Shown piece after piece: positions 17,394 through 26,342 of a DNA stretch of 64,000 bases. This DNA comes from Robertmurraya_A mangrovi. GTDB lineage: Bacteria > Bacillota > Bacilli > Bacillales > Cytobacillaceae. The translations under genes were made by a program, and so were the position numbers. Below the pieces are notes generated by a model. It saw only the letters and a list, made by a program, of their open reading frames with translations, made no database searches and was not told the origin of the DNA. The stretch covers positions 186,001 through 250,000 of the forward strand of contig NZ_JAXOFX010000003.1 in the NCBI RefSeq assembly GCF_034427655.1, read 5' to 3'. Positions within the stretch are counted from its first letter, which is position 1. Every line of letters starts with the position of its first letter.

Positions 17394-18539
17394 CTAAAAA
17401 GTAGTTAAACCCTTAAATACATGTAGGTATTGAATCGCCGTTCGTTCCCAAGAGAATTCTTTTGCTCGTTCAAAACTATTTTTAGAAAACCTTTCTCTAA
17501 GTGAATTTGATTCAAGCAAAGAGAGAATAGAATGATATAAATCTTCTTTAGGATGTTCAAGAGGAATAATAATTCCAGTTTCCCCGTGCTTTACTACCTC
17601 TGGTATACCTCCATTATTAGTGGATATAACAGGTTTCATAGAGGCCATTGCTTCCAAATTCACTAAACAAAAAGCTTCATTTAATATGGATGGAGTCACG
17701 ACAATATCCGCTAATTGATAAATGTAAGGCATATGGTTTGGCTTTACAAAATCTGTGAACACAATATGATTGCTTATAGGCTCTGTCATTGCTCTAATCT
17801 TTTTCATATAAGATGTATCAATATTCTGACCATATTTAGGACTTCCTGTAATAAGTAACTTTAGACGAGGGATTTTTTCAATCAGAGCTGGCATAATTTC
17901 TAGAAGCAAATGAACTCCTTTTCTCTCTATTATTCTTCCAGCAAACAATAAAGTAGGATCTTCACTCGATAATCCTAATTTTTCTCTCCACCGTCTAATC
18001 TCTTCTATCTCTGTGCCTGCTTTTTCATACGGCGTTGTGTCAATTCCCAAATGAATTCCGTGCGATTTTTCTTTAAAATCTGGATATTTGTCCGTAAAAT
18101 ATGTTTCCATTGCTTTACTGTTGGTTATGAGTGCATCAACATTCCGGGATACTTCAATCATATCCTCTTTATGAATATGAGGTGGCAAAGAAAAAGCATC
18201 TGAATGCATATTTAATACGATTGGAATTTTAGGACAAGCACGTTTTAATTGCATAACATAAGAGGGGCGGTTTTCGATGATAATTACACTTGGTTTTACT
18301 TCTTGGATATGTTTAATCACTTGTTGTAAATAAAGACTCGGGCTATAAAATCGGAAGCGTTTGTAAAGGAGATTTCCTTCTGATGTAGACTCTGGATATT
18401 GAGGGCACTTTTTTGTATAGACAATGACATGGTTATTTTTTTTTAGTCGTTCTGCAACATGTTGTATGACATGTTCAACGGATGTTCCTATAACAGGAGG
18501 AACAGAATACAACCCCGGACTAATGATAGCAATCTTCAA
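17394..18539 (-). CDS. Glycosyltransferase family 4 protein
   Basis: A GT-B fold glycosyltransferase of 381 residues. TTG 18539 is 8 nt after GGAGG (plus 18548-18552) and gives LKIAIISPGLYSVPPVIGTSVEHV, the expected GT4 start; an ATG 60 nt upstream has no ribosome site. The donor-site region has LLFAGRIIERKGVHLLLEI (about residues 193-211), the E-x7-E loop is ILNEAFCLVNLEAMA, followed by PVISTNNGGIPEVV. It probably uses a nucleotide-activated sugar to build a surface or spore glycan. It lies 63 nt upstream of the YheC/D gene in the same direction and may share its transcript. Confidence 0.9.
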   Translation of the reverse strand: MKIAIISPGLYSVPPVIGTSVEHVIQHVAERLKKNNHVIVYTKKCPQYPESTSEGNLLYKRFRFYSPSLYLQQVIKHIQEVKPSVIIIENRPSYVMQLKRACPKIPIVLNMHSDAFSLPPHIHKEDMIEVSRNVDALITNSKAMETYFTDKYPDFKEKSHGIHLGIDTTPYEKAGTEIEEIRRWREKLGLSSEDPTLLFAGRIIERKGVHLLLEIMPALIEKIPRLKLLITGSPKYGQNIDTSYMKKIRAMTEPISNHIVFTDFVKPNHMPYIYQLADIVVTPSILNEAFCLVNLEAMASMKPVISTNNGGIPEVVKHGETGIIIPLEHPKEDLYHSILSLLESNSLRERFSKNSFERAKEFSWERTAIQYLHVFKGLTTF

Positions 18540-18713
18540 AAACGATTCCTCCTTTTTGTAAGTATTATTAGACTGCTCCTTATTAACAATATGTTTCATA
18601 AAGTAATAAGTACTAGGGGTTGTACCTATTTTATTGAAAAATAGGTTTCAGACTAACTGTACTTAATATTTGACTGGGTATTTGTGTATTACAAAAAGCA
18701 ATAAAAAAAGAAG

Positions 18714-18789
18714 AGTCTATTATTTATGAAATTAAAGGTTTAAATCCATTCATCATAGATTCAAGGCTTTATTTCAAAAATAATAGACT
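18714..18789 (-). terminator. Long-stem terminator of the pentapeptide gene
   Basis: A 19-bp stem with one mismatch (arms 18714-18732 and 18771-18789) encloses a 38-nt loop that can itself fold. On the minus strand it is followed by TTCTTTTTTTATT, so it terminates the gene ending at 18798. The long structured loop is unusual for a plain terminator. Confidence 0.75.
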
Positions 18790-18797
18790 ACGATGAT

Positions 18798-19640
18798 CTA
18801 ATTCAACCAATGTTGTGGAGTTTTTAAAGAATTAGGAAGCTTCGTATTCTTGTCCCCATTAGCTGCATTGATTTGTGCTTGAGTTAGAAATATACTTCCT
18901 TGTAGATTCGCGCCACTTATATCTGCATCTCGTAAATCCGCACCAAGAAAATCACACATTCTTAAATCCGCATTTTGTAGATTACATGCAATGAGTAATC
19001 CACCCCTGAAATTGCTGCCTCTCAAATAGGCACCCTTTAAATTTGCTCCTAAAAGGGCTGTTCCTTTTTTAATCGTTTTTTGATTTTTATCTTTCTTTAC
19101 CTTGCCTCTTACCAACTCGCTAGTTTTTGAAAGTAAATCACTAACGTTCGCTCGGTGGGTAGGGATATCGAGAGCCAGAATAGATGAAGCGCTTCGTTCA
19201 GTTAATTGTTCCGTTTCTTCAAACAGTCTTTGTAAGTCTTTATGAAGAGGGTGTGTGACTTCTAATTGAAGAGCTTCCTGTAAATATACAAGCATTTCAT
19301 GTAGCTGTTGGACAATGGGAAACACATCAAACATTTCTTTTGAACTCTCTGGATTTTCTCTCCAATCCAATCCTTTATATGTTACTTGAGAAACCTTTTG
19401 ACCTGCACCGAAACATTCATAAACGGTACAACCTTTAAAACCTTTCTCACGTAGTTTTGTATGAATTCCGCATCGATAATCCGACTGTAAGTTCCTACAA
19501 GGTGTACCACCGTCTTTGTCAAAGGCAAAATCCCCAGACTTAGCATAGGGTAAGGCCACACAACATAAACCAAAACAGTTCTCACAATCCGAACGTAAAT
19601 GACTAGGAATAGAATCAACATGTAATACTTGATTAGTCAA
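18798..19640 (-). CDS. Cys-rich pentapeptide-repeat protein
   Basis: About 280 residues. TTG 19640 has AAAGGA 10 nt upstream; GTG 19649 is too close to that site. The N-terminal 90 residues hold a cysteine cluster: CENCFGLCC, CRNL, CGIH and CTVYECFG, suggesting a Zn or Fe-S site. A helical middle follows. The C-terminal part is a pentapeptide-repeat stretch with A(N/D)LxX units (GANLKGAYLRGSNFRGG..NLQNADLRMCDFLGADLRDADISGANLQG), expected to form a right-handed quadrilateral beta helix. Similar two-part proteins exist in actinobacteria and bacilli, but I know of no defined role; DNA-gyrase protection by some pentapeptide proteins should not be assumed here. Confidence 0.85.
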   Translation of the reverse strand: MTNQVLHVDSIPSHLRSDCENCFGLCCVALPYAKSGDFAFDKDGGTPCRNLQSDYRCGIHTKLREKGFKGCTVYECFGAGQKVSQVTYKGLDWRENPESSKEMFDVFPIVQQLHEMLVYLQEALQLEVTHPLHKDLQRLFEETEQLTERSASSILALDIPTHRANVSDLLSKTSELVRGKVKKDKNQKTIKKGTALLGANLKGAYLRGSNFRGGLLIACNLQNADLRMCDFLGADLRDADISGANLQGSIFLTQAQINAANGDKNTKLPNSLKTPQHWLN

Positions 19641-19717
19641 AACGTACACTTCCTTTAAAACATTTTAAATTCTATTAAATATTACCTACAATAAGTAGTA
19701 GTTTTTTATATGAATTC

Positions 19718-19873
19718 TTAATTTTTTAATACAGTTAAAATGTTTGGAATCATTAAGAGTAAAAGGACAACACCCGTTGCACTATTAGTTGGGGTGTCGG
19801 TTATAAAGAAGTTATATACTGTTATGAGTAAAGCTAACGCAAGGCATATTCTACTAATCAATGATTTATTCAC
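19718..19873 (-). CDS. Small two-segment membrane protein, 51 residues
   Basis: A short gene in the 385-bp gap upstream of the germination operon. GTG 19873 is preceded by AAGGAG at 9-nt spacing. The product starts MNKSLISRICLALALLITVY and has two hydrophobic stretches (about 8-24 and 34-49) separated by a polar loop FITDTPTNSATG, with the C-terminus LTVLKN. The layout, basic start and good ribosome site support a real small membrane protein. No family is recognised. Confidence 0.65.
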   Translation of the reverse strand: MNKSLISRICLALALLITVYNFFITDTPTNSATGVVLLLLMIPNILTVLKN

Positions 19874-19982
19874 TTATTTTGTCTCCTTATTTCTGCTGTT
19901 TATTTAAATTCTACCTCTATTTCCTTATTTTTCAACAATAATTTCAACATTTCATAAGTAAAACATGTTTTTTCTGGTCTTG

Positions 19983-20015
19983 GAAATAATATTGAAATAA
20001 TATTGAAAAAATATC
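19983..20015. repeat. Three tandem 11-bp units before the germination operon
   Basis: GAAATAATATT occurs at 19983 and 19994 and a third diverged copy, GAAAAAATATC, at 20005. The block ends 8 nt before the ribosome site of the first germination gene, so it lies in the leader or core promoter. Confidence 0.7.
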
Positions 20016-20034
20016 AAATATTCCAGGAGAACAC

Positions 20035-21159
20035 ATGGAAAATCTAACTAAAATATTAATTCCAAGACAAATGTTTTTATTGTTAGTTTTATCAACAGGC
20101 TTACTAAATCACGTGATTTTAATTCCAAATTTGTTAAAGGCATCAGGAAGAGACAGTTGGATTTGTGTTTTAATTGCCTATCCGATTGCTATCATCTTTA
20201 TATGGCTCCTTCACTACATCATTAAACATAGCTCCCATGGTGGCTTCTTTCCAATGATCCGTTATCGATTTGGAAGAGTTGTCTCATATCTCTTTACTGC
20301 ACCTATCATCTTATTTCTCATTACTAGTACCTATATTACGGTAAGGGACTTGGTGATATGGTTGAGTGCGTATTTTTTAGCTGAGACACCTGTAATTGTT
20401 ATTAATTTATTAATTATTTCAGCTTGTTACTTTATTACTCTCTCTGGAATCAAATATATGGCTATTTCTAGTGGCTTTCTTTTACCATTAGTTGTACTGC
20501 TAGGGATCATGATTGCTGTTGTTAATACAAGTGTAAAGGATCCCAATTTACTTTTTCCCGTAATATCAGATGGATATTTACCTGTTGTTAAGGGTGTCAT
20601 GTACGTATTAGCTGGTTTATTTGAGGTCTATATCGTTCTTCTCCTCCAACCTTTTGCACAAGAACCCATAAAATTTAAACACTTATTTATTTTATTAACT
20701 TTCTTAACGATGTTAATTTTCGGACCTTTAACAGCGTCTATTATGGAATTTGGTCCGATAGAATCCAAGCATTTTAGATATCCGGCTTACGAACAGTGGA
20801 GAATTCTGAATATTGGTGAGTACATTTCTAATCTAGATTTTTTTGCTCTATATCAGTGGCTTAGCGGGGGGTTAATTCGAATTAGTTTATTTATGTTTTT
20901 GTTAGGTGTATTTTTTGCCAAAAACAAACGAGAACGTTTAAATATCAAGCTTGTCACTGTCTTGTTCCTACTTTTATTTAGTTCCTTGTTGATTAAAGTA
21001 GAAACCTATTACTTTTACAAATTTATTTATCTATATTTTCTACCTGGAATCATGATGATATTTTTGTCCCAAACAGCCCTTGCAGCATTGATTGTATTCG
21101 TACTAAAGAAAAGGGATGAACATAATGCCAAAAATAACAAAATGGAGTCGACAACCTAA
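20035..21159 (+). CDS. Spore germination permease-like protein, GerB type
   Basis: A 374-residue, ten-segment membrane protein of the GerAB/GerBB/GerKB group (amino acid-polyamine-organocation-like), the subunit thought to bind the germinant in the inner spore membrane. AGGAGA precedes ATG 20035. The family start is typical (LTKILIPRQMFLLLVLSTGLLNHVILIPNLL) and hydrophobic segments run throughout with a basic C-terminal tail. It is first in an operon ordered B-A-C; many germinant operons have the A gene first. The A subunit gene begins inside its last 12 codons. Confidence 0.93.
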   Translation: MENLTKILIPRQMFLLLVLSTGLLNHVILIPNLLKASGRDSWICVLIAYPIAIIFIWLLHYIIKHSSHGGFFPMIRYRFGRVVSYLFTAPIILFLITSTYITVRDLVIWLSAYFLAETPVIVINLLIISACYFITLSGIKYMAISSGFLLPLVVLLGIMIAVVNTSVKDPNLLFPVISDGYLPVVKGVMYVLAGLFEVYIVLLLQPFAQEPIKFKHLFILLTFLTMLIFGPLTASIMEFGPIESKHFRYPAYEQWRILNIGEYISNLDFFALYQWLSGGLIRISLFMFLLGVFFAKNKRERLNIKLVTVLFLLLFSSLLIKVETYYFYKFIYLYFLPGIMMIFLSQTALAALIVFVLKKRDEHNAKNNKMESTT

Positions 21160-22585
21160 ACAAAGTACGCAGAAGAAAGTAGAAGAATTAAAAGCTGAGT
21201 TTACAAAGAGTCAAGATTTTTTGAGTAAGGAACACCAAACAGGAGGGGAAACCTTTAGGCTACTTTATTTTGAAAGCTTGATAAATGGGCAGTATTTAGA
21301 CCAATATATTTTGCCAAGGCTTGGGATGCAAAAGGGTGGATCCATTGAAGAAAGACTTAAGCAATACTTTCAAGCAGAGAATGTTACAGATAAAGAGATG
21401 AAAGAATTATCAACGCTACTATTTGAAGGTAAGGTTATATTTTTTATTAAGGACTTGCTATTAAGTATTGATGTAGCGGATCTTCCTAAACGAAAGCCGG
21501 AAGAATCAGCACTAGAAACATCCATAAGAGGCCCTAAAGATGGATTTGTTGAGGATATTAAAACAAATATTTCTTTAGTTAGAAGAAGACTAAACACCTC
21601 CTCGCTATGTGTAGAGAAGTATACAATCGGAAAAAGAAGTAGTACAAAGGTCGTTCTCTTGTATTTACATGATGTTATTGATCAAAGAATTTTAGACGAG
21701 ATACATCAGAGACTTAATAGCCTTGAGCTAGATATATTAACAAGTATTTATGACCTGGAAACTTATATAGAGGACCGGCCTTATTCTTTATTTCCGACAG
21801 TAGACTATACAGGGAGACCAGATTTTGTAGTACAAGCATTAAACCAAGGAAGATTTGCTGTTATGGTCGATGGAAATCCAACTGTGACGATTGCGCCAGT
21901 CAGTCTTCTTTTACAAACTAAATCGCCAGAGGATTCTTATATTAGTTTTGCCTTTGTAACTTTAGAAAGGATTATGAGAATGGTCGGCATTACAGTCTCA
22001 GGATTCTTACCTGGAACTTGGATTGCGTTTTCTGCTTACAATATTGAACAAATCCCATACTCACTTGTAGCCACCATTTCCACATCCAGATTTGGTTTAC
22101 CCTTATCCGCTCCAGTTGAGATGTTTGTTATTTTATTATTATTCGAGCTATTTAATGAAGCTGGGATTAGACTTCCGAGGGCAATTGGGCAAACAGTCGC
22201 TGTACTTGGAGGGTTAATCGTAGGGGATGCGGCAATTCGAGCGGGTTTGACGTCTCCAACGATGTTAGTTGTAGCTGCTATCACTTATATATCTTCTTTT
22301 ACGTTAGTCAATCAAGTTCTTAGTGCTGGAATTACAGTCATTCGTTTTGCCATCCTTCTATTAGCGACAATCTTTGGTCTATTTGGAGTCATTATCGGAT
22401 TCATTTTACTTGTCGTTTATTTTTCTTCTTTAACATCTTTTGGCACACCTTATCTAGGGTCCGTAGCACCCGTTAGCCTGAAAGAAGTGATTAAGTCTTT
22501 TACAAAAGGGCCGCGCTCTTTGTATCGAACAAGAACATCATCAACCAGTCCTAAAGACCCGACAAGAGATGGTAGTAAGCCATGA
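21125..22585 (+). CDS. Spore germination protein, GerA type
   Basis: About 486 residues. ATG 21125 has AAAGGG 9 nt upstream and overlaps the preceding gene by 35 nt; ATG 21116 is an alternative. The soluble N-terminal domain (to about 280) has the family features FRLLYFESLINGQYLDQYILPRL and SLFPTVDYTGRPDFVVQALNQGRFAVMVDGNP, followed by four to six membrane segments (ISGFLPGTWIAF; APVEMFVILLLFELFNEAGIRLPRAIGQTVAVLGGLIVGDAA, quoted in part) and a charged tail. GerA-type proteins are receptor subunits and recent work treats them as ion channels. It is encoded between the B and C subunits. Confidence 0.94.
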   Translation: MPKITKWSRQPKQSTQKKVEELKAEFTKSQDFLSKEHQTGGETFRLLYFESLINGQYLDQYILPRLGMQKGGSIEERLKQYFQAENVTDKEMKELSTLLFEGKVIFFIKDLLLSIDVADLPKRKPEESALETSIRGPKDGFVEDIKTNISLVRRRLNTSSLCVEKYTIGKRSSTKVVLLYLHDVIDQRILDEIHQRLNSLELDILTSIYDLETYIEDRPYSLFPTVDYTGRPDFVVQALNQGRFAVMVDGNPTVTIAPVSLLLQTKSPEDSYISFAFVTLERIMRMVGITVSGFLPGTWIAFSAYNIEQIPYSLVATISTSRFGLPLSAPVEMFVILLLFELFNEAGIRLPRAIGQTVAVLGGLIVGDAAIRAGLTSPTMLVVAAITYISSFTLVNQVLSAGITVIRFAILLLATIFGLFGVIIGFILLVVYFSSLTSFGTPYLGSVAPVSLKEVIKSFTKGPRSLYRTRTSSTSPKDPTRDGSKP

Positions 22586-23724
22586 AAAGAATAGGTTATA
22601 TTATTTCCTTCACTGCTGTGATCTTGCTCTCTGGATGTACAGGTTCAAAAAATATTCAAGATTTAACCTATATTGTAGCGATTGGTATGGACTATGATGA
22701 TGAAACTAAAGAATTTACTGTGTATTTACAAGCATTGGATTTTGCGAATGTAGCAAAACAGGAGGGCCCCTTACCAACTGAGCCAATTCCTATTTTTATT
22801 GCTTCAGCAAAAGGAGAAACCCTTAATCTTGCGGTAAGTAAATTATACAGTAAATCGGAGCCACCGTTATTTTTTGGCCACGTTAAGACTTTGTTGGTGA
22901 GCAAAAGTATAATGACACATCGTTCAAAAGAAGTGATGCAGGAAATTGGAAAAAATCGGTCTTTACGTCATACTTTGCGCGTCCTTACAACGGAAGAAAA
23001 AATTGAAGATGTACTAAAAATTAAAGCATTGTTTAATTATCCTGCTATCTACACAGTTCTATTTAAAGGAAGTAAAGAAGAATTGACAACAGACGAGATT
23101 AAGCCTACGAGCTTAATGACTTTTCTAAGGGATTACTATGAACCAATGGAAGTAGCAAAATTGCCTAATATAAAGATCGATAAAGAAAGCTGGCAATCGG
23201 ATAAAGCCTATCCAATTATTTACGCAGACGGATATGCTCTATTTCAAAAACAAAAGTATATTGATAAATTGTCTTGGAGTGATGCCTTATATGTCAATTG
23301 GTTATTAGAAAAAAACAGTACCTTGACACGAAAGATAACAGATAAGGGTAAGTTAATAGCAGTTGTTGAGTATAGTACACCAAAAAGGAAAATTAAATAT
23401 GAAGAGGGGACTACATTTCCTCAATTTACAATGGAGGTTTCTGCACAGACGGATTTAGTGGAAAAATTAGATGATGTATCAATAAACAAACTAAAACAAT
23501 TAATAGCTAAGGATATCAAAAATAATATTACCTTCATCTATGAAACGGGAGTAGACAAGAAAGTTGATATTCTAAATATAGGTGAGAAGTGGTATCGCAA
23601 ACATCCTCAAGAATATCGCGAACTTCAGAAATCAGGGGAATTTTATTTAAAAAAGGATACTTTGAAAAAGGTAGATGTAAAAATACAGGTATTTCACTTT
23701 AACACTTATAAGTATGAAAGGTAG
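22582..23724 (+). CDS. Spore germination lipoprotein, GerC type
   Basis: A 380-residue receptor lipoprotein. ATG 22582 overlaps the GerA stop (ATGA). The lipobox is LLSGC with Cys19. The usual GerC features follow: IQDLTYIVAIGMDYDDETKEFTVYLQALDFANVAK near the start, PPLFFGHVKTLLVSKSI near residue 95, and a C-terminal domain with FIYETGVDKKVDILNIGEKWYRKHPQEY. Completes a three-subunit germinant receptor. The nearest paralogue type and germinant cannot be read from sequence; expression in the forespore is expected from family. Confidence 0.93.
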   Translation: MKRIGYIISFTAVILLSGCTGSKNIQDLTYIVAIGMDYDDETKEFTVYLQALDFANVAKQEGPLPTEPIPIFIASAKGETLNLAVSKLYSKSEPPLFFGHVKTLLVSKSIMTHRSKEVMQEIGKNRSLRHTLRVLTTEEKIEDVLKIKALFNYPAIYTVLFKGSKEELTTDEIKPTSLMTFLRDYYEPMEVAKLPNIKIDKESWQSDKAYPIIYADGYALFQKQKYIDKLSWSDALYVNWLLEKNSTLTRKITDKGKLIAVVEYSTPKRKIKYEEGTTFPQFTMEVSAQTDLVEKLDDVSINKLKQLIAKDIKNNITFIYETGVDKKVDILNIGEKWYRKHPQEYRELQKSGEFYLKKDTLKKVDVKIQVFHFNTYKYER

Positions 23725-23749
23725 GTCTAAGATTTGTTTTCTTAGACCT
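23723..23749 (+). terminator. Hairpin at the end of the germination operon
   Basis: AGGTCTAAGA (23723-23732) pairs with 23740-23749. It starts in the GerC stop codon and lies against the convergent permease gene; the flanking tract is AT-rich rather than pure T. Confidence 0.65.
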
Positions 23750-23760
23750 ATATTATATTA

Positions 23761-24675
23761 CTACCTTCTTCGCTTTAACTTCATTTGTATTCTTAGGCCT
23801 TCACCAAAGAAATTAAAGGCTAACATGGTTAAGGCAATAAAACCAGATGTCCAAAATGGGATCCATGGTGCTTGATGAATGTCAATCAAAATTCCTTCTA
23901 AAAGAGTGGGCCAGGCTAGGGAAGCGTTTCTCATTTCATATTCAGGTGGACCTCCAATGATCCCACCCGTCATGACGAATTCTTGAGATATAAAAATGGA
24001 GAATATCCCTAATTGCCCAAGTAAGAACATGGTTTTTCCTAACTGTAAAATAAACGAAAAACATAGTTGAGGAAATAGTTCAGGTAAATAATATCGTTTA
24101 AACAATTTAAATGGACTAGTTCCTACAGAAATCCCGGATAATATCACTTCTGAATGTTTAATATCCAAAATCTGCTGTTGAAATAAATGAGAGATTCTTC
24201 CCACTTCTAGTACTAAAATAAGCCCTAACATCCAGTACCAGCGATACTCAGAAAATATAAAGAAAGGATTACTAGCAACCAAAATAATAAAGAATAAAGG
24301 AGGTACCTTTGAAAATAGAACATTCCAGCATGTTAATAGAAAATCGATTTTCTTACTTTGTGCGGCCAGAGCCCCAAAGGGAAGAGAAAATAGAAAACAT
24401 AGGAATGAGATAATAATGACCACCATTAGCGTTTCTTTTGCTCCAAGTACAAGAACGCTCAGGAGGTCTCTACCTTTACGATCAGAGCCAAAACTGAACT
24501 CCTCGCCCGGTGAGAAGGGAGGTGGTAATATCTTCTTGTCTTCTGAATACAGGTATCCTGTTTGTGTTAGCTCTTTATCAATAAACGGCAGAAAGGGTCC
24601 AACGAAAGTAATGATTAGTAGTATAAGTAATAATAATGATCCAATGATAAAGGGAGGATTTTTTCTAGAGTACAC
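23761..24675 (-). CDS. Orphan ABC permease, OppC-like
   Basis: A 304-residue membrane protein with OppC/DppC layout: first membrane segment (GSLLLLILLIITFVGPFLPF), the GSDRKGRDLLSVLVLGAKET motif near residues 62-81 (compare GTDxxGRD), and four to five further segments. GTG 24675 is 7 nt after AGGAGG and directly adjoins the upstream permease stop. There is no binding protein or ATPase gene next to the pair. It is clearly paralogous to the C-terminal half of the fused permease at 46.4-48.4 kb (shared PFG loop, EVGRI/DVGRI, the IDIHQAPW/YDIQIAPW segment). The EAA loop is weakly conserved. Confidence 0.85.
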   Translation of the reverse strand: MYSRKNPPFIIGSLLLLILLIITFVGPFLPFIDKELTQTGYLYSEDKKILPPPFSPGEEFSFGSDRKGRDLLSVLVLGAKETLMVVIIISFLCFLFSLPFGALAAQSKKIDFLLTCWNVLFSKVPPLFFIILVASNPFFIFSEYRWYWMLGLILVLEVGRISHLFQQQILDIKHSEVILSGISVGTSPFKLFKRYYLPELFPQLCFSFILQLGKTMFLLGQLGIFSIFISQEFVMTGGIIGGPPEYEMRNASLAWPTLLEGILIDIHQAPWIPFWTSGFIALTMLAFNFFGEGLRIQMKLKRRR

Positions 24676-25623
24676 TTATAATCCTCCTTTTCTAGAAGAA
24701 CCAATTAATAGGTGAGAGATGGACTGTTGAATCCATAATGAAACCAGCACTAATAACATGAAACCTAACGCAAATCCGGAAACTGTTGGAAGATCTACTG
24801 GAAAGTGCTGACCTACTAAAAAACTCTTTTTAAGCTGTAATGCATCTATTAGATGTTTTCCAGCTCCTCGGTAAAAAGTTAAATATTCAACAATAATAGA
24901 ACTAGAGATTAGTATTAACATAATCGTTAAAAATTGGCTAATAATCTGTGGCCAACAATTCCAAAGCATATGTCTATAAAGTATGATGCGTTCAGACAAT
25001 CCTTTTGATTTTGCTGTTGTAATGTAATCTTTCCCTTCTTGTGCACCAATGGCAGATGAGGTGATCCTTGCAATATAAGAGAGGGGATAGATGGTCAAGA
25101 AAAAGACAGGTAGTAAAATATTATACCAATGCTCGTACCCATATAAGTCAATATGAGGAAAGCCGATATCCATTAACGAAAGCAGCCCATATTGAACCGC
25201 AATGATGATAAAAAAGTCAGGAAGTGATTGAAATAACCATGTTGTACCGTTTCCTGTCCAATTTTTCCATGTCATACTTTGACGGTAGTCATATATCCCT
25301 TTTAGTACACCAAAAATAGAACTTAACAAAAAGGCTGGAATTATAATGGTTAAGGTTCGTTTAAAGTAGTGAAGCATCTCTTTTTCAACAGGAGCATCAA
25401 TTGAACTCTTACCTAATGATTTTTGTTCAAATACCGTCTTAAAATATGTAATAACATTTTCCTTGTGCTGTTCAAAAGAATATTCATATCCGCCTTGATA
25501 ATGGTGACTGTTCTTTACTTTTTGATAGGAAGCTTCTCGTGGAATCATAATCATTAAGATTAATAGAAAAGAAATGAATAGCCAAAACAAAAATCCACCG
25601 AGAAGTTTAATTCCGAAATGCAT
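24676..25623 (-). CDS. Orphan ABC permease, OppB-like
   Basis: A 315-residue OppB-like membrane protein. ATG 25623 has AAAGGAGGG 7 nt upstream; a longer frame reaching 25659 overlaps the TetR gene. The N-terminal membrane anchor is followed by a large extracytoplasmic segment (about 40-95), then PDFFIIIAVQYGLLSL, SYIARITSSAIGAQEGKDYITTAKSKG and LTFYRGAGKHLIDAL, all paralogous to the N-terminal half of the fused permease near 46.8-47.2 kb. Transcribed after a TetR gene and before its OppC-like partner. Transport substrate unknown. Confidence 0.85.
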   Translation of the reverse strand: MHFGIKLLGGFLFWLFISFLLILMIMIPREASYQKVKNSHHYQGGYEYSFEQHKENVITYFKTVFEQKSLGKSSIDAPVEKEMLHYFKRTLTIIIPAFLLSSIFGVLKGIYDYRQSMTWKNWTGNGTTWLFQSLPDFFIIIAVQYGLLSLMDIGFPHIDLYGYEHWYNILLPVFFLTIYPLSYIARITSSAIGAQEGKDYITTAKSKGLSERIILYRHMLWNCWPQIISQFLTIMLILISSSIIVEYLTFYRGAGKHLIDALQLKKSFLVGQHFPVDLPTVSGFALGFMLLVLVSLWIQQSISHLLIGSSRKGGL

Positions 25624-25655
25624 TTTAAACCCTCCTTTGAAGAATGAGAGGGACG

Positions 25656-26258
25656 TCATTCAGCCCTCTTTATACACAGTGATTCTATATGATGATTTAT
25701 CGTTCTCTTAATAAACTCTGGTGTAACAATCTCAGGTTTCATAATCCCCTGAAGAGTTAGGCCATCAAGTAGAGCATAAAGAACTTGAATTTCAACGTCC
25801 CTATTCATATTTTCTCTAGCTATTCCGTGTTGGATGAGTGCATCTATGATAAATGCAATTCCTTGCTTCGTTTCTAAGTAAACTTTATCAACCAATTCTT
25901 GAAGAGTTGGATCAGACAGTGCTTTCATATTAAAGATCAACCAAACCTCCATTTCCGCACGTTTCTCTTCATCAATAGGCAAAAATTCAAATAGAAGCAG
26001 GCAAGCATCATGAGAAGGATTTCCTGTAAATTTGAGATTTTGAATCCGTTTCTTAACTCGTTCAGAAACAAGGTTCATAGAATAGTAAATCAAGTCCGAT
26101 TGAGTCGAAAAATAATGTCTCATGGAACCAGGGGAAATCCCTGCTTCTTCGGCAATTTTTCTAACGGTTGCTCCTTCTAATCCTTCTCTTCGAAGAACTC
26201 TCCAAGCGGCTTCAGCTACTTTTACTTTTAGTTTTTCATGATTAACAATTTTTGGCAT
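25656..26258 (-). CDS. TetR family transcriptional regulator
   Basis: A 200-residue regulator with an N-terminal TetR helix-turn-helix (RREGLEGATVRKIAEEAGISPGSMRHYFSTQSDLI, residues about 20-54) and a BetI-like ligand-binding C-terminal domain. ATG 26258 has no good ribosome site; the message may be almost leaderless. Its stop overlaps the leader region of the orphan permease pair, so it is the first gene of that operon and is likely to control it and itself. The divergent membrane-protein gene on the other side could be a second target. Confidence 0.88.
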   Translation of the reverse strand: MPKIVNHEKLKVKVAEAAWRVLRREGLEGATVRKIAEEAGISPGSMRHYFSTQSDLIYYSMNLVSERVKKRIQNLKFTGNPSHDACLLLFEFLPIDEEKRAEMEVWLIFNMKALSDPTLQELVDKVYLETKQGIAFIIDALIQHGIARENMNRDVEIQVLYALLDGLTLQGIMKPEIVTPEFIKRTINHHIESLCIKRAE

Positions 26259-26342
26259 AGATTTATCATATCATGTATTGTCTATTTTTTACAATTATGT
26301 TACATTGTTTTTAGTACAGTCGTATTAAAAAGGGGAGTTTAC

